Positions 51,866 to 59,619 of a stretch of DNA of 64,000 nucleotides are shown here, in pieces; position 1 is the stretch's first letter; every line of letters starts with the position of its first letter. The position numbers and the translations under genes are program-made. The stretch spans positions 865,093 through 929,092 of the forward strand of contig CP076745.1 in assembly GCA_019262145.1 (NCBI GenBank). The letters run 5' to 3'. The notes under the pieces were generated by a model. That model ran no database searches, had not been told where the DNA came from, and saw only the letters and a list, made by a program, of their open reading frames with translations. Source of the DNA: Candidatus Methanogranum gryphiswaldense (GTDB lineage: Archaea > Thermoplasmatota > Thermoplasmata > Methanomassiliicoccales > Methanomethylophilaceae).

Positions 51866-53067
51866 TTACCGAACTGCTCTGCGATCTTTTTGACCGCAAC
51901 GACGAATCTGGAGATGTCCTCTTCATTGTTGTAAAGGTAGGTGGATGCACGTGCACTCCCTTTTATTCCACGAGACTCGAAGAAGGGATGTGCGCAGTGC
52001 ATACCGGATCTTATCATTATGCCGTCAATATTATCCAGCATCATGGCAACATCATGAGATATCAACCCATCGATATTGAATGAGAATGTCCCACATCTCC
52101 TCTTTGGATCCGTCGGACCGACAATTTGTATGCCGTTGACGTCCTTGAGTCCATCGAATATCGCCCGCATCAGCATCTTCTCGTGAGAAACGATATTATC
52201 AAAACCTACTTTATGTAAATATTCCAATGCGGCATTGGTACCAAATATTCCTGCATAATCCTGGAGTCCTGCCTCGAATCTATCCGGCATAGGTGCCAGA
52301 TCCACATGATCGTATGTGGTGCGTCCTACCGCGCCCCCGCCGAAGAAAAGAGGACGTACTTTTTCAAGACTCTCTCTTTTACCGTACAGTACTCCCATAC
52401 CAGAAGGCCCCAGCATCTTATGGATGGACATTGAGTAAAAATCCACATCCAGTCTTTTGAGATCTACTTTAAAATGCGGAGCGGCCTGTGAACCGTCAAT
52501 AAGGACCATTGCTCCGTAATCATGAGCTATATCGACGATCTCTTTGACAGGAACGACACAGCCAGTAACATTACTGCAATGCTGGATCGATACAAGTTTG
52601 ACATCATGACACATCTGTTCAGTGTAAGAGTTAATATCGAATTCACCGTCATCATCGGATGTCGATATCCGTCTCCTTATGCCGATCGTGTCCGCCAGCA
52701 TGATCCATGGAACACTGTTCGAATTGTGTTCCGTATCCAGTGTTACTACTGCGTCACCACTTTTCAATCCCAGACCATAGGCCACAGTATTGATGCCTTC
52801 CGTACAGTTCCTGGTGAAAACATAACAATCCGGGTCCTCTGTACCGAAGAAAGATGCCAATCTTTCCCTGGTCTCATCGATCCTTACCGACACAGCGGTT
52901 GCCATACTATGGACGCTGCGTCCGCCACATGTCGGATATTCGGTATAATATTCCATGACCGCGTCTATCACGCTGTCAGGCCTAAGGGACTGACAAGCAC
53001 TGTCCAGATAAACCCCCTTGCCTTTCCTCATCGTAGGAAAATCATTACGGACATCGGGCATGCTCAT
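51859..53067 (-). CDS. sufS: cysteine desulfurase, SufS type
   Basis: PLP enzyme that removes sulfur from cysteine for iron-sulfur clusters. 402 residues with TEGINTVAYGL, DTEHNSNSVPW, the PLP-binding Lys in SIHKMLGPSG, and the sulfur-accepting Cys in SGMHCAHPFF, followed by ARASTYLYNN. The start is ATG 53067 or ATG 53061; a TATA-like GATTAAAAT about 25 bases upstream supports leaderless use of the first. Its promoter is interlaced with that of pyrD. Confidence 0.92.
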   Translation of the reverse strand: MSMPDVRNDFPTMRKGKGVYLDSACQSLRPDSVIDAVMEYYTEYPTCGGRSVHSMATAVSVRIDETRERLASFFGTEDPDCYVFTRNCTEGINTVAYGLGLKSGDAVVTLDTEHNSNSVPWIMLADTIGIRRRISTSDDDGEFDINSYTEQMCHDVKLVSIQHCSNVTGCVVPVKEIVDIAHDYGAMVLIDGSQAAPHFKVDLKRLDVDFYSMSIHKMLGPSGMGVLYGKRESLEKVRPLFFGGGAVGRTTYDHVDLAPMPDRFEAGLQDYAGIFGTNAALEYLHKVGFDNIVSHEKMLMRAIFDGLKDVNGIQIVGPTDPKRRCGTFSFNIDGLISHDVAMMLDNIDGIMIRSGMHCAHPFFESRGIKGSARASTYLYNNEEDISRFVVAVKKIAEQFGNH

Positions 53068-53123
53068 TATATTTGCTCATGCCTTGGAAGTATTTTAATC
53101 AAGTATGTTATACTAGGGTCGTT

Positions 53124-54026
53124 ATGACACTTGAGACCTCCATAGGAAAAGTGAAATTGAGAAGACCTGGAATGGTCGCATCAGGCATCATGGATGAAAC
53201 GGGACCATCGATGGTACGCATGATAGCATCGGGAGCAGGGGCCGTGGTGACCAAATCCATAGGTTTAGAACCAAAGGCCGGACATCCCAATCCCTGTTTC
53301 ACGGAGATCAAGAGTGGATTCGTCAATGCGATGGGTCTGCCCAATCCAGGCATTGAACTTTTCAAGGAAGAGATGGAAATCGCCATCAAAGCAGGACCTA
53401 TAATAGGCTCCATATACGGAGCAAATGCTGAAGAATTCGCAAAATTAGCTGGAAAAATGGAAGATTACGGCGCTGTGGCTGTAGAATTGAATCTGTCCTG
53501 CCCCCATGCAAAAGGATATGGGATGGAGCTTGGAACAGATCCGGTCATTGTTAAGACAATTGTCAGTGCCGTCAAAAATGCCGTAAGCATACCTGTGTGG
53601 TCCAAACTCACACCGAACACGCAATCCATCGCTAATATCGGTGTCGCCGTTCAGGATGCAGGCGGAGATGCCGTTGTGGCGATCAATACCCTGAAAGCGA
53701 TGGTCATATCTCCCGAAATGAGAAGGCCTGTCCTCAGCAACAAGTTCGGAGGATTGTCTGGACCTGCAGTAAGGGCTGTAGGAGTTAGGGCTGTATACGA
53801 TCTATACGCAGTGTTGGATATACCTATCATAGGGGTCGGAGGGATCTATGATGCCCATGATGCATTACAATACATAATGGCGGGTGCTAGCGGATTCCAG
53901 ATCGGAAGCGCGATCGCGAAGAACGGTCCAAATGTTTTTGAAACAATTAACAAAAACCTGGAAAGATTCATGATAGATTATGATTACAGATCGATTAACG
54001 ATATGGTAGGTGTTGCCAATGAGTAA
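53124..54026 (+). CDS. pyrD: dihydroorotate dehydrogenase, catalytic subunit (class 1B)
   Basis: Oxidises dihydroorotate to orotate in pyrimidine synthesis, electrons passing to PyrK. 300 residues of the FMN TIM-barrel: NLSCPHAKG has the class 1B catalytic Cys, GVGGIYDAHDALQYIMAGA binds the FMN phosphate, SKLTPNT contains the active Lys. ATG 53124 is chosen as the family start (MTLETSIGKVKLRRP). It overlaps pyrK by eight bases. Confidence 0.95.
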   Translation: MTLETSIGKVKLRRPGMVASGIMDETGPSMVRMIASGAGAVVTKSIGLEPKAGHPNPCFTEIKSGFVNAMGLPNPGIELFKEEMEIAIKAGPIIGSIYGANAEEFAKLAGKMEDYGAVAVELNLSCPHAKGYGMELGTDPVIVKTIVSAVKNAVSIPVWSKLTPNTQSIANIGVAVQDAGGDAVVAINTLKAMVISPEMRRPVLSNKFGGLSGPAVRAVGVRAVYDLYAVLDIPIIGVGGIYDAHDALQYIMAGASGFQIGSAIAKNGPNVFETINKNLERFMIDYDYRSINDMVGVANE

Positions 54027-54783
54027 TTATGCCAAGATTATTGGAATTAATATCGAGTCATACGATACAAAAACACTGGAATTCCAATGGGACGAGAAAG
54101 CCCAACCTGGGCAATTCGCAATGGTCTGGGTACCTGGAATGGAAGAAATCCCAATGTCCCTTTCAAAGACTGGCAGGATAAAAAGCATAACCGTAAAAGG
54201 AATCGGAGATTCCACAAGAAGATTGCACGAACTTTCCATCGGAGATACTTTACGGCTAAGAGGACCTTACGGTAATGGTTACGACCTGAGAAAGGGGAAA
54301 AAATATCTGATCGTCGGAGGAGGTGTAGGAGTTGCCTCCATAATACCTGCAGTCAAAGAAACAGGTGCAGACACGATAATCGGAGCACGTACTGACAAAG
54401 ATATCATAATGGACGATATCGCTCACAAATACACAACCAATACGTGGGTCTCCACAGATGACGGAAGCAGAGGGTTCCATGGCAATGCCGTTCAACTTAT
54501 GAAAGAGAAATGCAAGGAGAATCACTACGACTGCGTGATAGCATGCGGTCCGGAGATCATGCTGTATTTCCTGTACAAGGCATGCGAGGAATTAGGGATC
54601 GATTGCCAACTCTCTCTAGAAAGACATATGAAGTGCGGTTCCGGAGTCTGCGGATGCTGCGTCATCGATGACCAACGTGTTTGCAAGGACGGCCCGGTAT
54701 TCACAATGGAACAAATCTCGAAAATGAAAGATTTTGGGATCTGCAAGAGGGACGAATGCGGTCGCATAGTCAAATTCAGATGA
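54019..54783 (+). CDS. pyrK: dihydroorotate dehydrogenase electron-transfer subunit
   Basis: 254 residues of the ferredoxin-reductase type: FAD domain with PGQFAMVW and RLRGPYGNGY, NAD-binding domain with GGGVGVASI, and a [2Fe-2S] site at the C-terminus (CGSGVCGCC, then C in DQRVCKDGP). ATG 54019 starts inside the end of pyrD. A TPR gene follows with an ATGA overlap. Confidence 0.94.
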   Translation: MSNYAKIIGINIESYDTKTLEFQWDEKAQPGQFAMVWVPGMEEIPMSLSKTGRIKSITVKGIGDSTRRLHELSIGDTLRLRGPYGNGYDLRKGKKYLIVGGGVGVASIIPAVKETGADTIIGARTDKDIIMDDIAHKYTTNTWVSTDDGSRGFHGNAVQLMKEKCKENHYDCVIACGPEIMLYFLYKACEELGIDCQLSLERHMKCGSGVCGCCVIDDQRVCKDGPVFTMEQISKMKDFGICKRDECGRIVKFR

Positions 54784-55202
54784 GAGCCATCAAACCCCCG
54801 GATAGATACTTGACAATTAATCACGGCAAACTGACCGTGAAGGTCCCGATGAACATGTTCAAAGGGACCACTGGTATTTTAGATGAGGAAAGAGCGATAC
54901 CTTTTAAAAAAGTGCTAAAAGAAAGGTATCCGTGGCTCACGGATAATTCATTGGATGTTCTCATCAGAAAAGCTAAAGAAGAGTACATTAGGACCGTCGA
55001 CAACGAATCGAAAGGACGTTTGGTGGCAAAAGACCTAGAATCAAAAGGGAAAAATGAAGAGGCTCTAGCTCATCTCAAAAAACATATTGAGGCCGATCCA
55101 AACGATGCGGATTCCTGGTATGCACTCGGAGACCTGCTCTGTAAAATGGGACGTGCAGAAGAAGGCTACAAAGCTTATGCACGCGGAAGGGAATTATTCT
55201 GA
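54780..55202 (+). CDS. TPR-containing protein
   Basis: 140 residues. The C-terminal 55 form two TPR helices pairs (KGKNEEALAHLKKHIEADP, DADSWYALGDLLCKMGRAEEGYKAYARG). The N-terminal part is a positively charged domain without a known match (PPDRYLTINHGKLTVKVP). ATG 54780 overlaps the pyrK stop. It probably shares the operon but its link to pyrimidine synthesis is unclear. Confidence 0.8.
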   Translation: MRAIKPPDRYLTINHGKLTVKVPMNMFKGTTGILDEERAIPFKKVLKERYPWLTDNSLDVLIRKAKEEYIRTVDNESKGRLVAKDLESKGKNEEALAHLKKHIEADPNDADSWYALGDLLCKMGRAEEGYKAYARGRELF

Positions 55203-56027
55203 GAACAGATCATTGATCGCATCAACAACTTCTGGTACGGTGGCACCCCACGGAACGATGACAAGATTGCCGTTCCTTGTATGTCCTTCCTTAACCTTGC
55301 AGCATTTTACAATTGTCCTGATTCCATCCAAAGGAACATTGTCCATAGGACAGACATTTATGAATTTCGGATGGGTGCCATATAGTGATTCAAATATTCT
55401 ATCTGATAGATTGCATCCTATGAGCGTCACTTCATGCTTGAGTGTTGGTGCCTCGTCCAAGAAATAGAATGGTATTTCTGCCTTCAAATTAGAAACCCTG
55501 CAAGGGAACATTACTGCCTCTGTGTCTACATCCTTTACACGATCTGCCATGTCTATGTCGATCTTTTCCGTCACTATGGGATGATCAACGAAACCAGATG
55601 CCAGAGCAATATCCACCAATACCCCCAGCTTCGAAGGTGATGGGGGAACATTGTCGATAACCCTTAGTTTCAAAGGTTCTATGTCCTTTATGAAATTGAT
55701 ATGGGAGAACATGCCACAGACCACAACCGTCTTTCCAGGATACAATACCTGCACCCTTGCCAAGGCCGGAGCGTTCAATACATCCAATCCGGGGTCCTCG
55801 TGATAGACCGTATCTACTGGTAAAGACACAATCTCATAAGCGGACAGATTCTGAAAAAGCTCTTTATTACCAACCTTCTCGATCATTATGACCGCTATGT
55901 CTTTACCGTTACGAAGAACAAGATATTCTGTCCTTTTGTATGCCTTCCAGCCTACCATCAGATCTGTTATGCCTTCAATGGTCAACGGTACAGTAACATC
56001 GCGAAGAGACACGTCCTTACAATGCAT
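55194..56027 (-). CDS. conserved archaeal protein of unknown function, 277 aa
   Basis: I recognise no named domain. A soluble mixed alpha/beta protein; Cys residues are scattered, with NVCPMDNVP and IVKCCKVKEGHTRNG near the C-terminal third. The body has strand-loop patterns such as YPGKTVVVCGMFSHINFI and IDNVPPSPSKLGVLVDIAL, which look like nucleotide- or sugar-binding folds but show no P-loop. It overlaps the TPR gene by nine bases at convergent ends. Similar proteins exist in methanogens as far as I recall; a profile search would decide. Confidence 0.6.
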   Translation of the reverse strand: MHCKDVSLRDVTVPLTIEGITDLMVGWKAYKRTEYLVLRNGKDIAVIMIEKVGNKELFQNLSAYEIVSLPVDTVYHEDPGLDVLNAPALARVQVLYPGKTVVVCGMFSHINFIKDIEPLKLRVIDNVPPSPSKLGVLVDIALASGFVDHPIVTEKIDIDMADRVKDVDTEAVMFPCRVSNLKAEIPFYFLDEAPTLKHEVTLIGCNLSDRIFESLYGTHPKFINVCPMDNVPLDGIRTIVKCCKVKEGHTRNGNLVIVPWGATVPEVVDAINDLFSE

Positions 56028-56219
56028 GAAAGCATGAATGGTCTGACAGTTATAATTGTGTGTGCAAACACAATCGCCAAAAATAATATTCTACGGACCT
56101 TTGTGTCATCAACACACATCCTCATTTCACAGGCCACAATATGATAACGCCAGATAGTTGATGATGTGACTTCAGCTACCCTAAATCTTTTAATATACCC
56201 AATCTATCGGGTAGGTTAA

Positions 56220-56290
56220 GTCGGGATAACACAGAGGCTATGTGGCGGACTGCAGATCCGCATACGGGGGTTCGATCCCCTCTCCCGACT
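56220..56290 (+). tRNA. tRNA-Cys (anticodon GCA)
   Basis: Acceptor GTCGGGA/TCCCGAC pairs perfectly; discriminator T as usual for Cys; CCA is encoded at 56291-56293. The anticodon arm GCGGA-CTGCAGA-TCCGC gives GCA. The T arm is GGGGG-TTCGATC-CCCTC with one GT pair. TTTTAATATA lies about 30 bases upstream as a TATA box. Confidence 0.96.
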
Positions 56291-56464
56291 CCACATATTA
56301 TCTTTTTCACGATTCTTTAACTTGGATCGTTCGATCATTACTAAGTTTGAATAAGACAAATATTTTATCTATTTGGACAATTGGCTGAATCTATAATGAA
56401 ACTATGATAAAAAATAGATAAAAACCATCGATAACGTACCAATTTGTACATCCATTTTCAAAAG

Positions 56465-56484
56465 CTTTATAAAGTCTTTATAAA
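56465..56484 (+). promoter_or_regulatory. tbp: tandem TATA boxes before tbp
   Basis: CTTTATAAA occurs twice, at 56465-56473 and 56476-56484, 11 bases apart, one helical turn. The second is 21-30 bases before the TTG/ATG start codons. As the gene codes for the TATA-binding protein, binding of its own product to two adjacent sites is a simple route to self-control. Confidence 0.6.
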
Positions 56485-56504
56485 TAAGCCCTGTTGGTGA
56501 AACG

Positions 56505-57053
56505 TTGGCTAAAATGAATATCGAGAATGTTGTTGCCTCCACCTCGCTTGGACAAGAGCTCAACCTTAATGCAATTGAGGATGCCCTTGACGGAGCAGAA
56601 TACAACCCTCAGCAGTTCCCCGGACTTGTTTACAGATTGAAAGAACCTAAAACCGCAACTCTTCTATTCAGGAGCGGAAAGGTCGTCTGTACCGGCGCAA
56701 AAAGCCTTGACGATGTTAAAGTTGCCATAAGCAAAGTAGCGAAGGACCTTGAGAAGGCCAACATCAAGATCAGCATCGAACCTAAGATTGAAGTTCAGAA
56801 TATTGTCGCATCATCCGATCTTGAGCAGGAGATCAACTTAAACACGGTCGCCATAACGCTCGGACTCGAAAAGGTCGAATATGAACCAGAACAGTTCCCT
56901 GGACTCGTATACAGGCTTGATGACCCCAAGGTCGTCGTACTTCTCTTCGGATCCGGAAAGATGGTCTGCACAGGTGCCAAAGTACCTGAAGACGTCGTCC
57001 GTGCCGTTGACAAGATCGCCGCAGAACTTAGATCCGCAAGCCTCATGGCCTAA
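56505..57053 (+). CDS. tbp: TATA-binding protein
   Basis: General transcription factor that recognises the TATA box with TFB. 179-182 residues made of two direct repeats of the saddle fold: ENVVASTSLGQELNL... FPGLVYRLKEPKTATLLFRSGKVV and QNIVASSDLEQEINL... FPGLVYRLDDPKVVVLLFGSGKMV (intervening residues omitted). Start is TTG 56505, which has GGTGA five bases upstream, or ATG 56514. The acidic tail of some TBPs is missing. Confidence 0.96.
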   Translation: MAKMNIENVVASTSLGQELNLNAIEDALDGAEYNPQQFPGLVYRLKEPKTATLLFRSGKVVCTGAKSLDDVKVAISKVAKDLEKANIKISIEPKIEVQNIVASSDLEQEINLNTVAITLGLEKVEYEPEQFPGLVYRLDDPKVVVLLFGSGKMVCTGAKVPEDVVRAVDKIAAELRSASLMA

Positions 57054-57131
57054 ATACGATCTGAGAAACTTCTTCCCTTCAATTTACTTTTTCGCAAACT
57101 GCGACAAATTCTTTTTTGAATTACAATTTTA

Positions 57132-57148
57132 TTATCGATAATCGATAA
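57132..57148. repeat. TTATCGAT-A-ATCGATAA palindrome
   Basis: Perfect 8-bp inverted repeat with a 1-base spacer, about 50 bases before the TATA box of the transglutaminase-like gene. The core ATCGAT repeats also occur at 47765-47785. Confidence 0.45.
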
Positions 57149-57218
57149 ATATCACAATTAGGAAATTTTTTCAAAAACAGACAGAAGCTTTTATATTTAT
57201 AAATAAACATCGTCAAAT

Positions 57219-58796
57219 ATGTTCTGCCCAAAATGCGGAAAGCATGTTGAAAAGGAGGGAACGAAGTTCTGTACCGAGTGCGGCTATCAATTGCCGTTCG
57301 TCTCACAGTCGCAATATGCGACTTCAGATGAATCTAGGTCAAACCCTGACACTAATGCGGAAGGACACCAAGAACCTATCCAAATCGGCAATTCATATAC
57401 CACCCAACCATCGATGGATAGGTGGGCCGAGCGCAACAATGCGCCTAAATACATTGCGCCTAGACCGATAAGTTCGGTACAGGTGAAAAAGAAATCAAAA
57501 AACAAGACCGCTGCTGTATTAGTGGCCATGTTGATGATAATGACCGCAGTAGCGATTGTTGTGATCGATAACAATGGTTCTGATGATAGTAGTTCTGATG
57601 ATAGCGGAAGCAGTACTATCATAGTTGGTCAATCAATAGGTGACTATACGGTCACATACAACGGAGCCTTTGAATCTGAAATCTTCACGTATACAGAAAC
57701 GACATATGATATGGATGATGACGGTGATGAAGAAACTTGTCTCATGATCTCACTTTCAGAGAGTTATGCCTCGAACTACGAATATTACGTTTGGAAAGTA
57801 TATGACGAAAGCAGCACAACATACATCGCATACGTATACACATCTGATGGCTGGGTTGAATACATGTATTACAGTTCTAGCTACGACTACACCTTCACTG
57901 CCTATTCGGGATCCACAGTTGCAAAGAGCGAGGCATGTCTATACTGGAGCGGATACATAGCCGGAAGTTACGTGATCAGCGTGACTTGCTACGAATCAGA
58001 AAGCGACTACACCAGTTCCACATACAACTGGTCTTCATCGAAAGGTACCACTTACAGTGGAGACCTACGCCTTGACGGAGATATAACTACCGAATACACC
58101 TGGACATATGACGGCAACTCATACGAACTCACTGTGACATACACATACGAGGAATTCGAATATTACCACAATCTAACTACTACTAGGGACAACTCAAAAA
58201 GTTCATCCAATGTAACAAATTTTGTGATAGTAGACGATACTATATCGAGCATAGCCAGTCAACTCCAGGAGAAATACCAAGAAATATACGGATCCGATGC
58301 AAGTCTGAGCGGACAATCTTTCGCAAACTTTGTACTGGCATTCGTACAATGTTGCTATTATTATCCGGCATTCAACGACTACTATGCAGCAGATATGGTC
58401 GTGTATGGAAGCGACGAATATTACGCGTACCCCCTAGAAACCATATTTTATGGAATGGGAGACTGCGAAGATACATCTATACTCGCAGCAGCGATCTACG
58501 AGTCGTGCGGTTACGATGTCGCGATAGGGCTGATATCCAATACCTATACCTCTTCGGGTCAAACAGTAACCGTAGGTCATGCGATCGTAGGAGTTGCATT
58601 AGATTCTTACAACACCCCATCATACAACAGCAGTAACTACGAAATACTATCTCAGACCGTGAACGGTGTAACCTATTACGGCGGAGAAACAACTTCGGAC
58701 AGTTATTATGCATTAGGTGTCATAACAAAGGGTTATGCGTCGAGCATAGGCACGTATTACGGTACTATACTTTGTGGATTCTATGTTGTAAATTGA
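57219..58796 (+). CDS. zinc-ribbon, membrane-anchored transglutaminase-like protein
   Basis: 525 residues. Zinc ribbon at the N-terminus (CPKCGKHVEKEGTKFCTECG), a basic linker, one membrane helix (TAAVLVAMLMIMTAVAIVVI, about residues 93-113), then a long extracellular part very rich in Ser, Tyr, Thr. Its last third holds the transglutaminase-type GMGDCEDTSILAAAIYE (nucleophile Cys) and a later His in GHAIVGVAL. The zinc ribbon is cytoplasmic and the catalytic part faces outside. ATG 57219 is about 25 bases after TATATTTATAAA, so leaderless. Function may be cell-surface peptide processing or cross-linking. Confidence 0.85.
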   Translation: MFCPKCGKHVEKEGTKFCTECGYQLPFVSQSQYATSDESRSNPDTNAEGHQEPIQIGNSYTTQPSMDRWAERNNAPKYIAPRPISSVQVKKKSKNKTAAVLVAMLMIMTAVAIVVIDNNGSDDSSSDDSGSSTIIVGQSIGDYTVTYNGAFESEIFTYTETTYDMDDDGDEETCLMISLSESYASNYEYYVWKVYDESSTTYIAYVYTSDGWVEYMYYSSSYDYTFTAYSGSTVAKSEACLYWSGYIAGSYVISVTCYESESDYTSSTYNWSSSKGTTYSGDLRLDGDITTEYTWTYDGNSYELTVTYTYEEFEYYHNLTTTRDNSKSSSNVTNFVIVDDTISSIASQLQEKYQEIYGSDASLSGQSFANFVLAFVQCCYYYPAFNDYYAADMVVYGSDEYYAYPLETIFYGMGDCEDTSILAAAIYESCGYDVAIGLISNTYTSSGQTVTVGHAIVGVALDSYNTPSYNSSNYEILSQTVNGVTYYGGETTSDSYYALGVITKGYASSIGTYYGTILCGFYVVN

Positions 58797-58962
58797 ATTT
58801 CGTTGAAAACTTTTTAAAAACCATTTTTATATTATCAACCTAAATTCATCATAACACAGATTTTATAACATTGCTTGAAATTGTTTAGTTACTTTGATAC
58901 CTGTTTCTTCGCATACTTACATAGATACAGAAAAATTATCAGATATAAAATTTCAACAGAAA
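58797..58962. other. intergenic, convergent ends
   Basis: 166 AT-rich bases between convergent genes; a T-run follows the first stop (58812-58826). No other signal seen. Confidence 0.5.
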
Positions 58963-59619
58963 TTACATCTTCTTGAAACCGCGGAACATCCATTGTCCTA
59001 TCGATTTTGTCGCATATCTGATAGTACCCACTCTGCCTCTGCTATTACTGTCGACAGAAACCCTGTTATTCATCATATGGTCCAAAACCTCCTGCCATGT
59101 AGTGAGGCCATCTGGGAACTCAGCATATCCAGAACCTATCCTTGGAGGAGTGTGTGCATCGCTTCCTGCGGATATGGGCTTACCTATCTTTGATGCAAGT
59201 TTCTCGGACCTTCTATTCGCGTTATGAACGGACCTTGCATTTCTTGCCTCTGTCCCATCAAAACCATATTGCAAGGTATTCTTTTCTCCCAGACCCGACC
59301 ACCATCTGTATGGATGAGCGACAAAAGCATACCCGCCCGCCTCGTGTATCGCATCTATCGTATCCTGAATGCTGAGGCCGCTAGGTATCTCTTTATCGAT
59401 CCCAAAAGCAAGAATGTGCCCCTCTTTCGAGGACACCTCCTCACCAGGGATTATTATTATTTTTCCGTTGTCCTTTACGTCGAAATAGGCCTTGAAATTG
59501 TTATGGTCGGTTATGGCCACACAACCCAATCCGATCTCTATAGCTCTATCTACTATCTCTTGTGGCGTTGATTTTCCATCATTAGAATAGCATGAATGAA
59601 CATGGAGATCTGCCTTCAT
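58963..59619 (-). CDS. PHP-domain metal-dependent phosphoesterase
   Basis: 218 residues of the PHP superfamily: MKADLHVHSCYSNDGKSTP (motif HxH), ITDHNN (second His), GEEVSS, FVAHPYRW and SAGSDAHTP (motif DxH). These ligate two or three metal ions. Family members cleave nucleoside phosphates or DNA 3' ends; the exact substrate is not visible. The start overlaps the metG stop (ATGA), so the two are co-transcribed. Confidence 0.9.
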   Translation of the reverse strand: MKADLHVHSCYSNDGKSTPQEIVDRAIEIGLGCVAITDHNNFKAYFDVKDNGKIIIIPGEEVSSKEGHILAFGIDKEIPSGLSIQDTIDAIHEAGGYAFVAHPYRWWSGLGEKNTLQYGFDGTEARNARSVHNANRRSEKLASKIGKPISAGSDAHTPPRIGSGYAEFPDGLTTWQEVLDHMMNNRVSVDSNSRGRVGTIRYATKSIGQWMFRGFKKM

